Below, one piece after another: positions 16,376 to 24,636 of a stretch of 41,052 bases of DNA. A program made the translations under genes and the position numbers. The stretch is taken from contig CAMWTP010000048.1 in the NCBI GenBank assembly GCA_947177165.1, positions 1-41,052 of the forward strand, read 5' to 3'. The notes beneath the pieces were generated by a model. The model did not search any database, had not been told where the DNA came from, and worked only from the letters and a program-made list of their open reading frames with translations. Position 1 is the first letter of the stretch. Each line of letters opens with the position of its first letter. Source of the DNA: an uncultured Lachnospiraceae bacterium. Its GTDB lineage: Bacteria; Bacillota; Clostridia; Lachnospirales; Lachnospiraceae.

Positions 16376-17023
16376 CTATTTTTTACAATAATTTACATAC
16401 AGGTTATAATCCCGGAATCGGGTAATCATCCGCAGCCAAATATATAAATGATTTGTTTCTGAATACAGATTGAACTCCGTGGGGCTGCCGGTCGGCTCTG
16501 CCAGCATGCAAAGCCGCTCCATGGTATCCAGCGTCTGGAATTCTTTCATACAAAACAACGCTGATTGGAACTGGTCAATTTCCTGAGCCAGATGTTTAGG
16601 TGTTGGTTCTTCCTGGTAGTGGTTCCATGTAGTCCACCACCTGTACCCGTCATAGTCAGAACGGGAATAGGCAATCTTGCAGGCAACGTTCTCTTTGCTG
16701 AAAACATCAGGGAAAGCACAAACGGAAGTAAGGACTGGATTTTTTCTTTCAGGTAAATCCTTTAACCGCACATCCTCCATCCCGTGCCAGCATGAAAACG
16801 GAAGCACTGCATTCCTGACATCCCGAAGAGCTTCATCGGTCCCGCACTGATGACAGACGTGAATGCTGGCATGCCGGCTTAATGGATTGATACAAAGCTG
16901 GCTGTCCAGCGGGTTTCCGCAGCGAAGACATTTTGGTATTGGTCCGACACTGTTCAAAAACCATTTTTTATCTTTCTTCCATAACGCTTCCAGCATATTC
17001 TTAGGATATAATTCAATTTTCAT
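16376..17023 (-). CDS. Hypothetical zinc-ribbon protein
   Basis: A 215-aa soluble protein with a probable zinc ribbon: Cys-x2-Cys in PKCLRCGNPL and a second pair in HVCHQCGTDEALRD about 25 residues later, in the N-terminal third. The remainder (KIAYSRSDYDGYRWWTTWNH and a helical C terminus) is not recognised. AAAGGAAACCAAT precedes the ATG at 17023, preferred over an upstream in-frame codon lacking a ribosome site. It is the last gene of a long minus-strand block. The ribbon suggests nucleic-acid or protein contact; no further function can be assigned. Confidence 0.7.
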   Translation of the reverse strand: MKIELYPKNMLEALWKKDKKWFLNSVGPIPKCLRCGNPLDSQLCINPLSRHASIHVCHQCGTDEALRDVRNAVLPFSCWHGMEDVRLKDLPERKNPVLTSVCAFPDVFSKENVACKIAYSRSDYDGYRWWTTWNHYQEEPTPKHLAQEIDQFQSALFCMKEFQTLDTMERLCMLAEPTGSPTEFNLYSETNHLYIWLRMITRFRDYNLYVNYCKK

Positions 17024-17049
17024 ATTGGTTTCCTTTCTGTGTGTTGATG

Positions 17050-17580
17050 CTATGCTGCTTTTGGTTTGTCCTGCGCCGGAAGGAGGATTACCCCTTTTTC
17101 CACCTCTGCAGGCGTCCAGGCATTGTCTTTCCACATACAGCCACTTGCTTCATTATAAAACTTGGGTGCCTTGGGCGGATTCCCAAAACATTCGTCATCC
17201 AGATACAGGCAGATATGTTTGTCGTAAAAGGGGACAAGCGCCTGTTGGATCTGCCCTTTCAATGTCAGTGCAAGCTGATCGATCTCCGCAATATCCTGCC
17301 GCTTAAAAGCAGCTGCAGAAATCTGCTTCAGAATGCCGGACTGGTCAACGACTGACTGGATCAGCGGCTGTGCTTCGTTCATAAAATCCGCACGGATACG
17401 GATATTCTCCAGCGTGATCTGTTTTACATAAGCCGTTGCTGTAGAACTGATATTGTGCCTTAATTCGTCAAAGGGTATTTTATATTTGGTTTTCAACACC
17501 TCTAAAGATGCAACGGCGAGGTTCCTTTTCAAAAGGTCAAGATATTCTTCCAGAGCTTTGCGTAATTCAGTGCTTTCCAT
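17050..17580 (-). CDS. Hypothetical helical protein
   Basis: A 176-aa soluble protein, mostly alpha-helical in its first 125 residues (ELRKALEEYLDLLKRNLAV, then LENIRIRADFMNEAQPL), with a short C-terminal domain containing KDNAWTPAEVEKGVILLP. No family is recognised. The start at 17580 lies six bases after GGAGGT; an ATG two codons earlier touches that site. It lies in the minus-strand block between the zinc-ribbon gene and the acidic-tail gene. Its partners and function are unknown. Confidence 0.65.
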   Translation of the reverse strand: MESTELRKALEEYLDLLKRNLAVASLEVLKTKYKIPFDELRHNISSTATAYVKQITLENIRIRADFMNEAQPLIQSVVDQSGILKQISAAAFKRQDIAEIDQLALTLKGQIQQALVPFYDKHICLYLDDECFGNPPKAPKFYNEASGCMWKDNAWTPAEVEKGVILLPAQDKPKAA

Positions 17581-17614
17581 ATGCATACCTCCATTCTGTA
17601 AATTAAAATGATCT

Positions 17615-18163
17615 CTAAAAATCGTCTTCCCAGGGCGGCAGAGCGTCTTCTCCGGGAGATGGGGAACTGCCTTTTGCCACCAGGGGCTCCGGCTGTTCTG
17701 CTTTTGGTTCTTCCGTTTTTTTCAGCGCCGCATTTTGTTGTCTGCGGACGGTCAGTGTCAGGGCTTCTTCCCCCACATCATCAGAGCGCTGTTTCCTTGC
17801 CTGCTTTTTATGGCATTTTTCCACAGCGGTAGCATAATCATAGCCGATGGCCGTCTGGAATTTCTCTGCAATCTCTCTTAGCTTTCTGGCATGATATTCA
17901 TAAATGGCTTTGTGAAAGCCAGTCAGATTCCACTGTTCACATACAAGCTCCAGCATACGGGTATAATCCATGAGTGCGTTAATGGTCTTCAGAATGTCAC
18001 CGTAACAGGTTCTCAGTTCATGGGAACCATCCACATCTACATAGGAGAGTGTGAGTTCCTGCTTCAGATATTCTTCCATTTCCATTGTGTGAGAGATCAC
18101 CGGCTCATAAATTTCTCTGGGAAGCTCCGGTATATTTGCAGATGCAGTGTTTTCATTGTTCAT
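17615..18163 (-). CDS. Hypothetical protein with acidic SSB-like C-terminal tip
   Basis: A 182-aa soluble protein. Residues about 10-125 are helical (ISHTMEMEEYLKQEL, then YEYHARKLREIAEKFQTAI), followed by a charged, proline-rich linker and the terminal sequence EDALPPWEDDF. An acidic tip ending in a hydrophobic residue resembles the protein-docking tail of single-stranded DNA binding proteins. The ATG at 18163 has AGGAGGTACACCAG in front and overlaps the end of the upstream gene by 11 bases, so translation is coupled. No family is recognised. Confidence 0.65.
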   Translation of the reverse strand: MNNENTASANIPELPREIYEPVISHTMEMEEYLKQELTLSYVDVDGSHELRTCYGDILKTINALMDYTRMLELVCEQWNLTGFHKAIYEYHARKLREIAEKFQTAIGYDYATAVEKCHKKQARKQRSDDVGEEALTLTVRRQQNAALKKTEEPKAEQPEPLVAKGSSPSPGEDALPPWEDDF

Positions 18164-18581
18164 CTGGTGTACCTCCTGTCTGTGGCGGCGGAGCCGTAAG
18201 CCCGCTGACAATCATCTGAACAGCGGTGCGGAATCCGCAGCAATAGGATTGTTCTGCTATGGCATTGTCTCTTTCACAGACTGCTTCCTGATACTGTTCA
18301 AAAAGCTTGGTGGACTGTCCCAGGGCAGGGAGCAGCGCATTTTCTGCTTTTTTCACGTTTTGGTCAAGTTTTGAGGGGGCTGCTACACATCCATAGATGT
18401 CCGGTTCATAATTACCATAAAAAAGGTTATGTAAAAAATCAGGTTCCCCCACATCTTTCAGCTGTACAGCCGCAGGAGCAGGCTTTGACAGGGCAGTGGC
18501 AATCTCCTGAAGAGTCCGAATCAATTCCGGCATCTGATGATTGAAGAAAATATGCCCCATTTTTGTTTCATAGAAATTCAT
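18153..18581 (-). CDS. DUF6809-like protein
   Basis: A 142-aa protein. The pattern LHNLFYGNYEPD in the middle and CCGFRTAVQMIVSGL near the C terminus matches the small DUF6809 proteins common in gut Clostridia, which carry a 'lf.G...P' start and a 'F..GF..G..lm.e' ending. Here about 45 N-terminal residues are added (FFNHQMPELIRTLQEIATAL). The function of the family is unknown; it is frequent on mobile elements. AAAGGAGGATCACAA precedes the ATG. The gene overlaps the next one, indicating an operon. Assignment is from motif memory, not a search. Confidence 0.55.
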   Translation of the reverse strand: MNFYETKMGHIFFNHQMPELIRTLQEIATALSKPAPAAVQLKDVGEPDFLHNLFYGNYEPDIYGCVAAPSKLDQNVKKAENALLPALGQSTKLFEQYQEAVCERDNAIAEQSYCCGFRTAVQMIVSGLTAPPPQTGGTPDEQ

Positions 18582-18646
18582 TTGTGATCCTCCTTTCGTT
18601 GTTCTGCCCCTGGTTTCGAGGCATAGTGATATGTTCCTGCAATGTT

Positions 18647-21600
18647 TTATGCAATTCGCTGTTCGCCCCAGTGGATGCGGAGTATTCCGTTTTCATCCCG
18701 TTCCTGACGCATCAGGAGGGAGAGCAGGTCATAATCCACACTGAACCTGTCATAAATTTCATCCAGGTCCACATCCTGCCCCTTCATAAACAGATTCAGC
18801 TTCTCCTTTGCCAGTATCATCTGCATCAGATTGGATTCGATGCTTCCGGCATAAGTAAGGAAATAGATGTCCTTGTGTTCTGTTGAAGTATACCGGATGA
18901 ACCGGAAATAAAACTGGCTCATGCCGGAGTTGTTGTAATGCAATTCCGGTATAATGACTTTGTTGACGTAATCAAAATTGACGCTGGAAGGAAGGCTCTG
19001 CTGGGTGCAGAGAAGAATCCCGTTCCCGCTGTCCTGGAGGGTCTGGCGAAGCGCGCGCCTTTTTGCAAAGCTGGTATCGGAACCGGTGACCACGAACAGG
19101 GGGCGGTCCGGCAGATATTCCCGCAGTGCCTTTTCATAGGATTCCAGCACGGAAACATGCCGAACTCCAATGGCAATGATCTCGTTCTCCCATTCAGCCG
19201 CCATCTCAACAGCGGCCATAACCTTGACCGGGGTATCCCCCGTATATTCCTGTACCGTGTCAGGTGCAGCCCCGATACGCAGAAGAAGAATGATTTGCTG
19301 GACTAAGCGCATCATGGAATCCTTTCTGGAATTTCCGGTAGAAGCAAAGTAGTTTTCCCGCATCTGATGGAATTCGTGGATTGCTTTTAAGTAAACTTCC
19401 TTTTCTTCCGGCGGGAACTGGAGCAGTACCTGATGGATCTCCTTGATGTCCTTGCATGACACCTCTTCAAAGGTTCTTGTGATCACGGTCTTTCCTAAAA
19501 TATCGCTGAGAATATCCGCATTGTAGATATCCTGGGTGCGCTTTTCCATTCCGAATACGGTTACTTTTTCCGGAAGATGGGATGCGGCAAACAGGGAATA
19601 CCCTTTCTTATAAGCGGGGATAGGCTGGCCGAAATACGGATTGCTGTCACAGTCCGGTTCACCATCCGAATCTTCTTTCTTATCATGGTGGTAGATATAC
19701 TGATTCCAGGAGATCATGTTGATAGAATTGTTGTAAAGCAGCTCCAGCTGTGGAGCAAACTCCGAGATGTTGTTTCTGGTACTGGTGCCTGTGGTAAGCA
19801 GCTTCATCCGGCAGTGGCGGAAACAGGAGAGTACCGCCTGGCTCCGTGCGCTGTTGGGATTGGAAATTTCATCGCTTTCATCCAGTATGAGCTGGATGTT
19901 CTGGTGCAGACATTTCATGTGCCTCCGTAAATGCTTTTTGTAGGCACTTACTTTGTTCAGGGTGAGCAGGACAAAATCTCCAGGAAGGACGCGTTTCAGA
20001 TCTGCCAGCCGTTTGATAAACACGCATGGCAGGTTATAATTTGCCAGCACTACATTCCAGTTGTTGCGGATAGAGATAGCAGAAGAAACGACCCATGTAC
20101 TGTGTATACGCTGCTTCTGCATCCGATATAATCCTGTTGCGATACCGGCCAGTGTCTTTCCGCTTCCCTGCTCCCACTGCAGCAGTGCATAGCGTTTCTG
20201 CAGGGTGAGGTTGATGTCATGCCGTTGGATTTCATTCAGGCGGATTTCTTCCATCCTGGAAGAATCCCACAGGGAAAAATCATCCAGCCACGCTGCAATA
20301 GTTGGGGCTTCATCCATTTCCGCATAGGGGATGTTTTGGGCTTCATATTCCGTCCGTTTTCTGCGGAGCAACCGTTCATAGCCGGGGTAAGACTCCGGAA
20401 TGTTATCAAGGACTGCCTGATAGACTGGCACAGGCAGACGTTTACTGTCTTTGATCTTCCGGCGGGCTGCCGCACTGTATCCTTTATAGGCAAACTCTCC
20501 TTTGCGCTTGACGAGGCGGATGGTGTCCGTCTCCACTATGGGATTCTGCTTTTTTAACGCCTGCCGTAGATAGGTGAGCACCTTTTTCTCTGTAAGCTGA
20601 ACCCTGCACCATTGTTCATAGCTCATACCATCCGGTTTACGCTGGGTATAGAAGCGGTGCAGGTACTCACAGCATTTGGCATATAACGGCCTGGTAACAG
20701 GATGTATTTTAATGTGGTATAAAAGTTTCTGCGTCTGGTATCTGAAATCACTGGATGTCTGGCGTGACTTTGCCAGCTCCAGCAGGATTTTCGACTGGTT
20801 ATTCTCCAGTGCTGATTTGGCAAACGCCAGTATTTTTGTATGGGTATATTCTGATTCCTCTTGAATATCAAAATTATTTGGCAATGTGTGATCGGCATCC
20901 GTCCGGTAAGGATGTGGTTTCCATCCCTGCTCGGCCGTTTTTTTCTGCCAGAATTGCAGCTTTGTGGGGAAACGGCTGACGCCCAGGTAAGAGAATGCGT
21001 TATCCGGGAACAGCACCTGTCCGAGAAAACTGAACTGTTTCTCCATTTCGCGAATCTGTCCTTTGTCGGTAAAAGTATCCGCTAAAAAAGACTGAGGTAC
21101 GATCAGCGCAAGGATTCCTAAAGGCTTTAATACTTCTGCCGCTTTCAGGCAGTAATACATCTGAGAGGGCATTTCTCTGCCGCTTTTGGTCCACCACTTT
21201 AAATGGAAGGGAGGATTTCCGACAACATAGTCAAACCGTATTTCCGGCTGGCAGGTACGGATATCTTTGCATTCAATCGTGGCTTCCGGATAAAGGAACC
21301 TTGCTACCTTTACGGCTTTTATATCCAGTTCACATCCATAGATGTTTGCCTCTGTTGGGATAAAATTAAAGAAACTCCCCATGCCGCAGGTGAGATCCGC
21401 CACAAGATTGTGCTCAGATAATTTCAGGCAGGCTGCTATAAATTCACACAGGCGGGGCGGCGTAAAAAACTGGCCGTTCTCAATCTCTTTTTTGGCTTCA
21501 CTGTATTCATGGTAATTTTCGTAGTCAGCCCGTTCCAGGCCGTGAAGCCCGCCATCTCCGGTATAAGCATTGTAAATATCTTCCGGGCTGATGGAGCAGG

Positions 21601-21697
21601 CATCACAGCAGTCATTGTCGATCAGGTACAGAACCTTTTCGTTTAATATTTTTCGTTTGTCCTGGGGGATGGTTTCCTCCTGGTACACATATTTCAT
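18647..21697 (-). CDS. DNA adenine methyltransferase-helicase fusion (DarB-like anti-restriction candidate)
   Basis: A 1016-aa two-enzyme protein. The N-terminal N6-adenine methyltransferase has GQFFTPP (75-81), the SAM-binding motif I VADLTCGMGSFF (99-110) and catalytic NPPF (161-164). After a basic linker (about 300-480) follows an SF2/SNF2-type helicase: LQWEQGSGKT Walker A (506-515), LILDESDE motif II (603-610), LLTTGTSTRNN motif III (633-643), then a degenerate second half including ILLCTQQSLPSSVNF and FYFRFIRYTSTEHK. No nuclease is visible. Larger proteins of this kind in phage P1 (DarB) and in conjugative elements protect incoming DNA from restriction; that role is inferred. GAGGTGATACAA before 21697 sets the start. 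Confidence 0.85.
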   Translation of the reverse strand: MKYVYQEETIPQDKRKILNEKVLYLIDNDCCDACSISPEDIYNAYTGDGGLHGLERADYENYHEYSEAKKEIENGQFFTPPRLCEFIAACLKLSEHNLVADLTCGMGSFFNFIPTEANIYGCELDIKAVKVARFLYPEATIECKDIRTCQPEIRFDYVVGNPPFHLKWWTKSGREMPSQMYYCLKAAEVLKPLGILALIVPQSFLADTFTDKGQIREMEKQFSFLGQVLFPDNAFSYLGVSRFPTKLQFWQKKTAEQGWKPHPYRTDADHTLPNNFDIQEESEYTHTKILAFAKSALENNQSKILLELAKSRQTSSDFRYQTQKLLYHIKIHPVTRPLYAKCCEYLHRFYTQRKPDGMSYEQWCRVQLTEKKVLTYLRQALKKQNPIVETDTIRLVKRKGEFAYKGYSAAARRKIKDSKRLPVPVYQAVLDNIPESYPGYERLLRRKRTEYEAQNIPYAEMDEAPTIAAWLDDFSLWDSSRMEEIRLNEIQRHDINLTLQKRYALLQWEQGSGKTLAGIATGLYRMQKQRIHSTWVVSSAISIRNNWNVVLANYNLPCVFIKRLADLKRVLPGDFVLLTLNKVSAYKKHLRRHMKCLHQNIQLILDESDEISNPNSARSQAVLSCFRHCRMKLLTTGTSTRNNISEFAPQLELLYNNSINMISWNQYIYHHDKKEDSDGEPDCDSNPYFGQPIPAYKKGYSLFAASHLPEKVTVFGMEKRTQDIYNADILSDILGKTVITRTFEEVSCKDIKEIHQVLLQFPPEEKEVYLKAIHEFHQMRENYFASTGNSRKDSMMRLVQQIILLLRIGAAPDTVQEYTGDTPVKVMAAVEMAAEWENEIIAIGVRHVSVLESYEKALREYLPDRPLFVVTGSDTSFAKRRALRQTLQDSGNGILLCTQQSLPSSVNFDYVNKVIIPELHYNNSGMSQFYFRFIRYTSTEHKDIYFLTYAGSIESNLMQMILAKEKLNLFMKGQDVDLDEIYDRFSVDYDLLSLLMRQERDENGILRIHWGEQRIA

Positions 21698-21711
21698 TTG
21701 TATCACCTCGC

Positions 21712-22611
21712 TTAACATATGGTTTTCATGTATTCCTCTATAAACTGGGAGGCATGGGCTTCACTGGTAAACTTTAAATCCACTCTGCCGTTTTTGAACA
21801 TCCGCAGAGACAGGATTTTTTTGCAGTCGGGAAATTCATACGGATTATCAAGGGAATCATACCTGTTAAGAGCCCTTGATAAACTGGCAGGGATAAGATT
21901 AAAAGAATCTGTTTCAAAATGGGCAATACCTCGTAAGATATTTTTCGTCCGATCAGCCAGTTCCCAAATATCTCCGCTGTACTGGCTCCGGCAACTACAG
22001 GCATAACCAGTAAGCTGTATGACGCTTTTTTTCTGTTCAAATCTGGGCGTTCCATTACTGGTAATCCAAGAGGCCTCATGACATTTTTCTTTGAGTTCCA
22101 GGAGTGCCTGTTCAGAAAAGGCCCGTCCTCCAGTCTGAAGGAATATCTGTTCAAGGACATCCGAATAACGGAGAGACAATTCATCCAGATCCTGAGTGTA
22201 CTTTTTAATCAGCTCTTTATAATTCTCAACCCATCTGTCTGTTGGCTTTTGGGGAACAAGATTATCTACGATATCATTTGTATTTATGGAAAAATGGTAA
22301 GTCCTACTGAAATGGGATGCAAGCTGGCATATGAACAGGGGATGCAGGGAATGAATCTGCTTTTGGATGATATCATCAGAAAGTTTCAGGCCGTTATGGG
22401 TAACGAGATAAGTTTCCGAAGATTCACCTGTTGGTGTCAGCAATTCTCTTTGTTGATCCAACATATCATTCCAGAAAAATTCCAATTCCTGCAGAGAAGT
22501 TCTGGCGCTGTCATAAGCCGCCTGATGTGCTTCACAGAATATACGGTCAGATTCTGATATGCGGGTATCTGCTTTTATTTCAACGGAGTCAAACTTTGTA
22601 AGTAAATTCAT
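21712..22611 (-). CDS. DUF4942-like protein
   Basis: A 299-aa soluble protein encoded directly upstream of the methyltransferase-helicase, 14 bases apart. The C-terminal segment ILSLRMFKNGRVDLKFTS resembles the ending of DUF4942 proteins ('..F.NGn.hlkF..'), which often accompany methyltransferases on mobile elements. The N-terminal half is helical (AYDSARTSLQELEFFWNDML). A cysteine pair occurs in TGYACSCRS. AAGGAGGTTTTT precedes the ATG at 22611. Pairing with the methyltransferase suggests a shared task in DNA protection, but this is inferred from position. Confidence 0.5.
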   Translation of the reverse strand: MNLLTKFDSVEIKADTRISESDRIFCEAHQAAYDSARTSLQELEFFWNDMLDQQRELLTPTGESSETYLVTHNGLKLSDDIIQKQIHSLHPLFICQLASHFSRTYHFSINTNDIVDNLVPQKPTDRWVENYKELIKKYTQDLDELSLRYSDVLEQIFLQTGGRAFSEQALLELKEKCHEASWITSNGTPRFEQKKSVIQLTGYACSCRSQYSGDIWELADRTKNILRGIAHFETDSFNLIPASLSRALNRYDSLDNPYEFPDCKKILSLRMFKNGRVDLKFTSEAHASQFIEEYMKTIC

Positions 22612-22673
22612 AAAAACCTCCTTAAGTTTTAAATAGAGGCAGGGCGGCATTTTTCAAGTCGCCTGCCAAAGTT

Positions 22674-23546
22674 TCAGGCAATCATAAGCTGCCTGTCCTT
22701 CCTGCTGTAAAGGTAAACATTATCTGAAAGAAACTGTGACTGGTCTAACGTGGCGTGGTTAATATCGTAAACCATTTTTCTCAGAGACTCTATGTTGTTA
22801 CTCTTCTGTAACGGCAGGAGCATAGTTTCATGGACAGAGCTGGGAAGGATTACAAGATCGTCCTCTATTTTTTGTGAAAAACGCTCCAGGATATCCTTAT
22901 AGCAGACAACGGCAGCTCCATTTTGATTTCCGGTATTTGAAAGGACAAACATGGGAAACGGCATTTTGAGGATCAAACTGATGTCATCGTCAAATCCTAA
23001 AGTATTGAATATGGGATGAAGATTCGCCGGATAAAGTCTGGGAGTATTTTCTTCGGCGGCTGTTATCAGCTCGTCTTCCGTAATATTCCATTCCTTCACA
23101 TGCCTGTGGTAAATCAGGATGCTGCCAGCTGTTTCCCCGATTTTGCAGTCTGCATAATATAATTTTGCGAGATCCAGAAATCTGGTATGGGGAACCATGG
23201 AAAGCAGTTCCTGGTTTTTTTCGTAATTGATAAGCCGGTAAAACAGATTCTCCCGAATCTGGTTGAAATTGCGGAACCATTTTATATCAAAGGAATCCTC
23301 TCCCCTGTTATTATGGTAAAATTCAAGGATGTCTTTCACGGTTCCTGCCCAGTTATCTGTATCCAGAAACCTTTCAAAAAATGATTCCAGATAAATTACG
23401 GGGCTGGTATTTGGATTCGGTTCCACAATGCTGAGTCCGTAAAGGTGAACACCGTTAGAGTTTAATGGATTCACAATCCGCACTTCCTTTTTCAGGGTAT
23501 CTGAAATGACAGTCTTCATTCTGTCCGCAAAATCTTTTATATTCAT
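22674..23546 (-). CDS. DUF5688 family protein
   Basis: A 290-aa protein of a family common in Clostridia and their mobile elements. Signature stretches are NSNGVHLYGLSIVEPNPNTS and PVIYLESFFERF near the N terminus, FYRLINYEKNQELL followed by PHTRFLDLAKLYY in the middle, and FVLSNTGNQNGAAVV plus LVILPSSVHETMLLP toward the end. These are spaced as in full-length members. The biochemical function is not known. GGAGATGTT precedes the ATG at 23546, with a 12-bp palindrome just upstream. The gene begins a new unit after a terminator-like hairpin. Confidence 0.85.
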   Translation of the reverse strand: MNIKDFADRMKTVISDTLKKEVRIVNPLNSNGVHLYGLSIVEPNPNTSPVIYLESFFERFLDTDNWAGTVKDILEFYHNNRGEDSFDIKWFRNFNQIRENLFYRLINYEKNQELLSMVPHTRFLDLAKLYYADCKIGETAGSILIYHRHVKEWNITEDELITAAEENTPRLYPANLHPIFNTLGFDDDISLILKMPFPMFVLSNTGNQNGAAVVCYKDILERFSQKIEDDLVILPSSVHETMLLPLQKSNNIESLRKMVYDINHATLDQSQFLSDNVYLYSRKDRQLMIA

Positions 23547-23564
23547 AACATCTCCAATCTGTAT

Positions 23565-23576
23565 GTATACGTATAC
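23565..23576. promoter_or_regulatory. Perfect 12-bp palindrome before the DUF5688 gene
   Basis: GTATACGTATAC lies 19 bases upstream of the DUF5688 start codon. It is a plausible repressor operator or part of a promoter. Confidence 0.4.
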
Positions 23577-23592
23577 TGAATCAATGTGAAAA

Positions 23593-23618
23593 GGCCGTGG
23601 TTTGGATAAGCCACGGCC
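23593..23618 (-). terminator. Intrinsic terminator after the small secreted protein gene
   Basis: Perfect 8-bp GC-rich stem GGCCGTGG/CCACGGCC with a 10-base loop. On the minus strand it is followed by TTTTC. It separates the small secreted protein gene from DUF5688. Confidence 0.7.
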
Positions 23619-23672
23619 GGAACATGGAGGCAGCCAGTATAGGTGTGGCCGCCACAGTTGCTCAGAGTCCAT

Positions 23673-23942
23673 TTACGCACATGCAGCCAGTCTCACAGGG
23701 AGCGGACTCGTGGCCGCCAGCGGAAAAGGGCTCATAGACAAATGATAATGGGTATTTCTGGTTTCAAAGTGGATGTTGTTTTCAGTCTGCTTATGCAATG
23801 CAACAACATCAGATGTCCGGTAGATATTTCCTTCAGCTGCAAAGACAGCCGGTTTTCCGACAGTAATTGGACACAGGAGCATTCCGCAGAGCATTACTTT
23901 TTTCTTTTCATTGTGGTTTTGTGTTTTCCTTTTCAATCTCAT
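23673..23942 (-). CDS. Small secreted or membrane-anchored protein
   Basis: An 89-aa protein. The basic N terminus (MRLKRKTQNHNEKKK) is followed by a hydrophobic stretch (VMLCGMLLCPITVG) and a likely signal-peptidase site after AVFA, giving a short exported domain beginning AEGNIYRTSDV. A strong ribosome site (GGAGGTCAGAAAGA) supports it although it is small. It lies between the second sigma-factor gene and a terminator. No family is recognised. Exported peptides of this kind could act at the cell surface or in mating-pair contact; there is no direct evidence. Confidence 0.6.
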   Translation of the reverse strand: MRLKRKTQNHNEKKKVMLCGMLLCPITVGKPAVFAAEGNIYRTSDVVALHKQTENNIHFETRNTHYHLSMSPFPLAATSPLPVRLAACA

Positions 23943-23989
23943 TCTTTCTGACCTCCATTCTGTTTTATAATCAAATTGTAAAATCTGTG

Positions 23990-24532
23990 TTATCCGTAGC
24001 ATATTTCCAACAGTACACTGCGCACTTCTTCCAGAAGTTCCTGGACACGTTTCATAGTGGTATTCTGACTGCGGGCAATATCGCGGTCATTGTAGCCGCA
24101 GGATTTCAGCCGCACAATGTTCATCTGCTGCCTGGATACCCGCTTTGCCAGATCATGCAGGAGCAACTGTTCTTCCAGCTGGCGCATGAGAGGATTGGGG
24201 GAAGCTATAGTTTCTTCTAATGTGTAACCAGCGTCATCATAGGAATTGGTATGTAGGCTTAATACTAAAGCGTTATGTTTTGGAGTATTTTGGGATCTGT
24301 AATAATTTGATACAGCACCGTTCATTAACTTCCATGCAATAGTGGTAAAGGAGTATTGTCTCAGCCTTGATTCTGTCAAATAAGAACGAACAGATCGAAG
24401 GTAAGCAAAAATCACAACATCATAAAATTCATCTATGGATAATCGCTTTTGCCGCAAAAATTTATAAACCAGATCATGGTGTTCGTCAGCAAATAAACGC
24501 TGTTCAGGGGTTAAAGGTACTTCACACTTCAT
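23990..24532 (-). CDS. Sigma-70-family RNA polymerase factor-like protein
   Basis: A 180-aa protein with the layout of a small sigma factor. Region 2-like helices include EFYDVVIFAYLRSVRSYL and FTTIAWKLMNGAVSNYYR (about 35-82); a region 4-like helix-turn-helix covers about 130-175, RVSRQQMNIVRLKSCGYND with RDIARSQNTTMKRVQELL. A variable linker rich in Asn/Ser lies between. AAGGAGGAAATTTTT precedes the ATG at 24532. It is a second, distinct sigma-like protein of this block and probably directs transcription of element genes. Confidence 0.8.
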   Translation of the reverse strand: MKCEVPLTPEQRLFADEHHDLVYKFLRQKRLSIDEFYDVVIFAYLRSVRSYLTESRLRQYSFTTIAWKLMNGAVSNYYRSQNTPKHNALVLSLHTNSYDDAGYTLEETIASPNPLMRQLEEQLLLHDLAKRVSRQQMNIVRLKSCGYNDRDIARSQNTTMKRVQELLEEVRSVLLEICYG

Positions 24533-24556
24533 AAAAATTTCCTCCTTCAAATGAGA

Positions 24557-24595
24557 AAAAGGACTCCCCCGGAAATAAACCGGGAGAATCCTTTT
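24557..24595 (-). terminator. Intrinsic terminator downstream of the Cys-motif protein gene
   Basis: On the minus strand AAAAGGATTCTCCCGG pairs with CCGGGGGAGTCCTTTT (two internal mismatches) and runs into a T-tract (TTTTTCTC). It closes the ssb-DUF932-24637 gene group before the sigma gene. Confidence 0.75.
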
Positions 24596-24636
24596 CATAC
24601 ATTGCATATAGCAAAAACTATATCAGTTACATCAAA

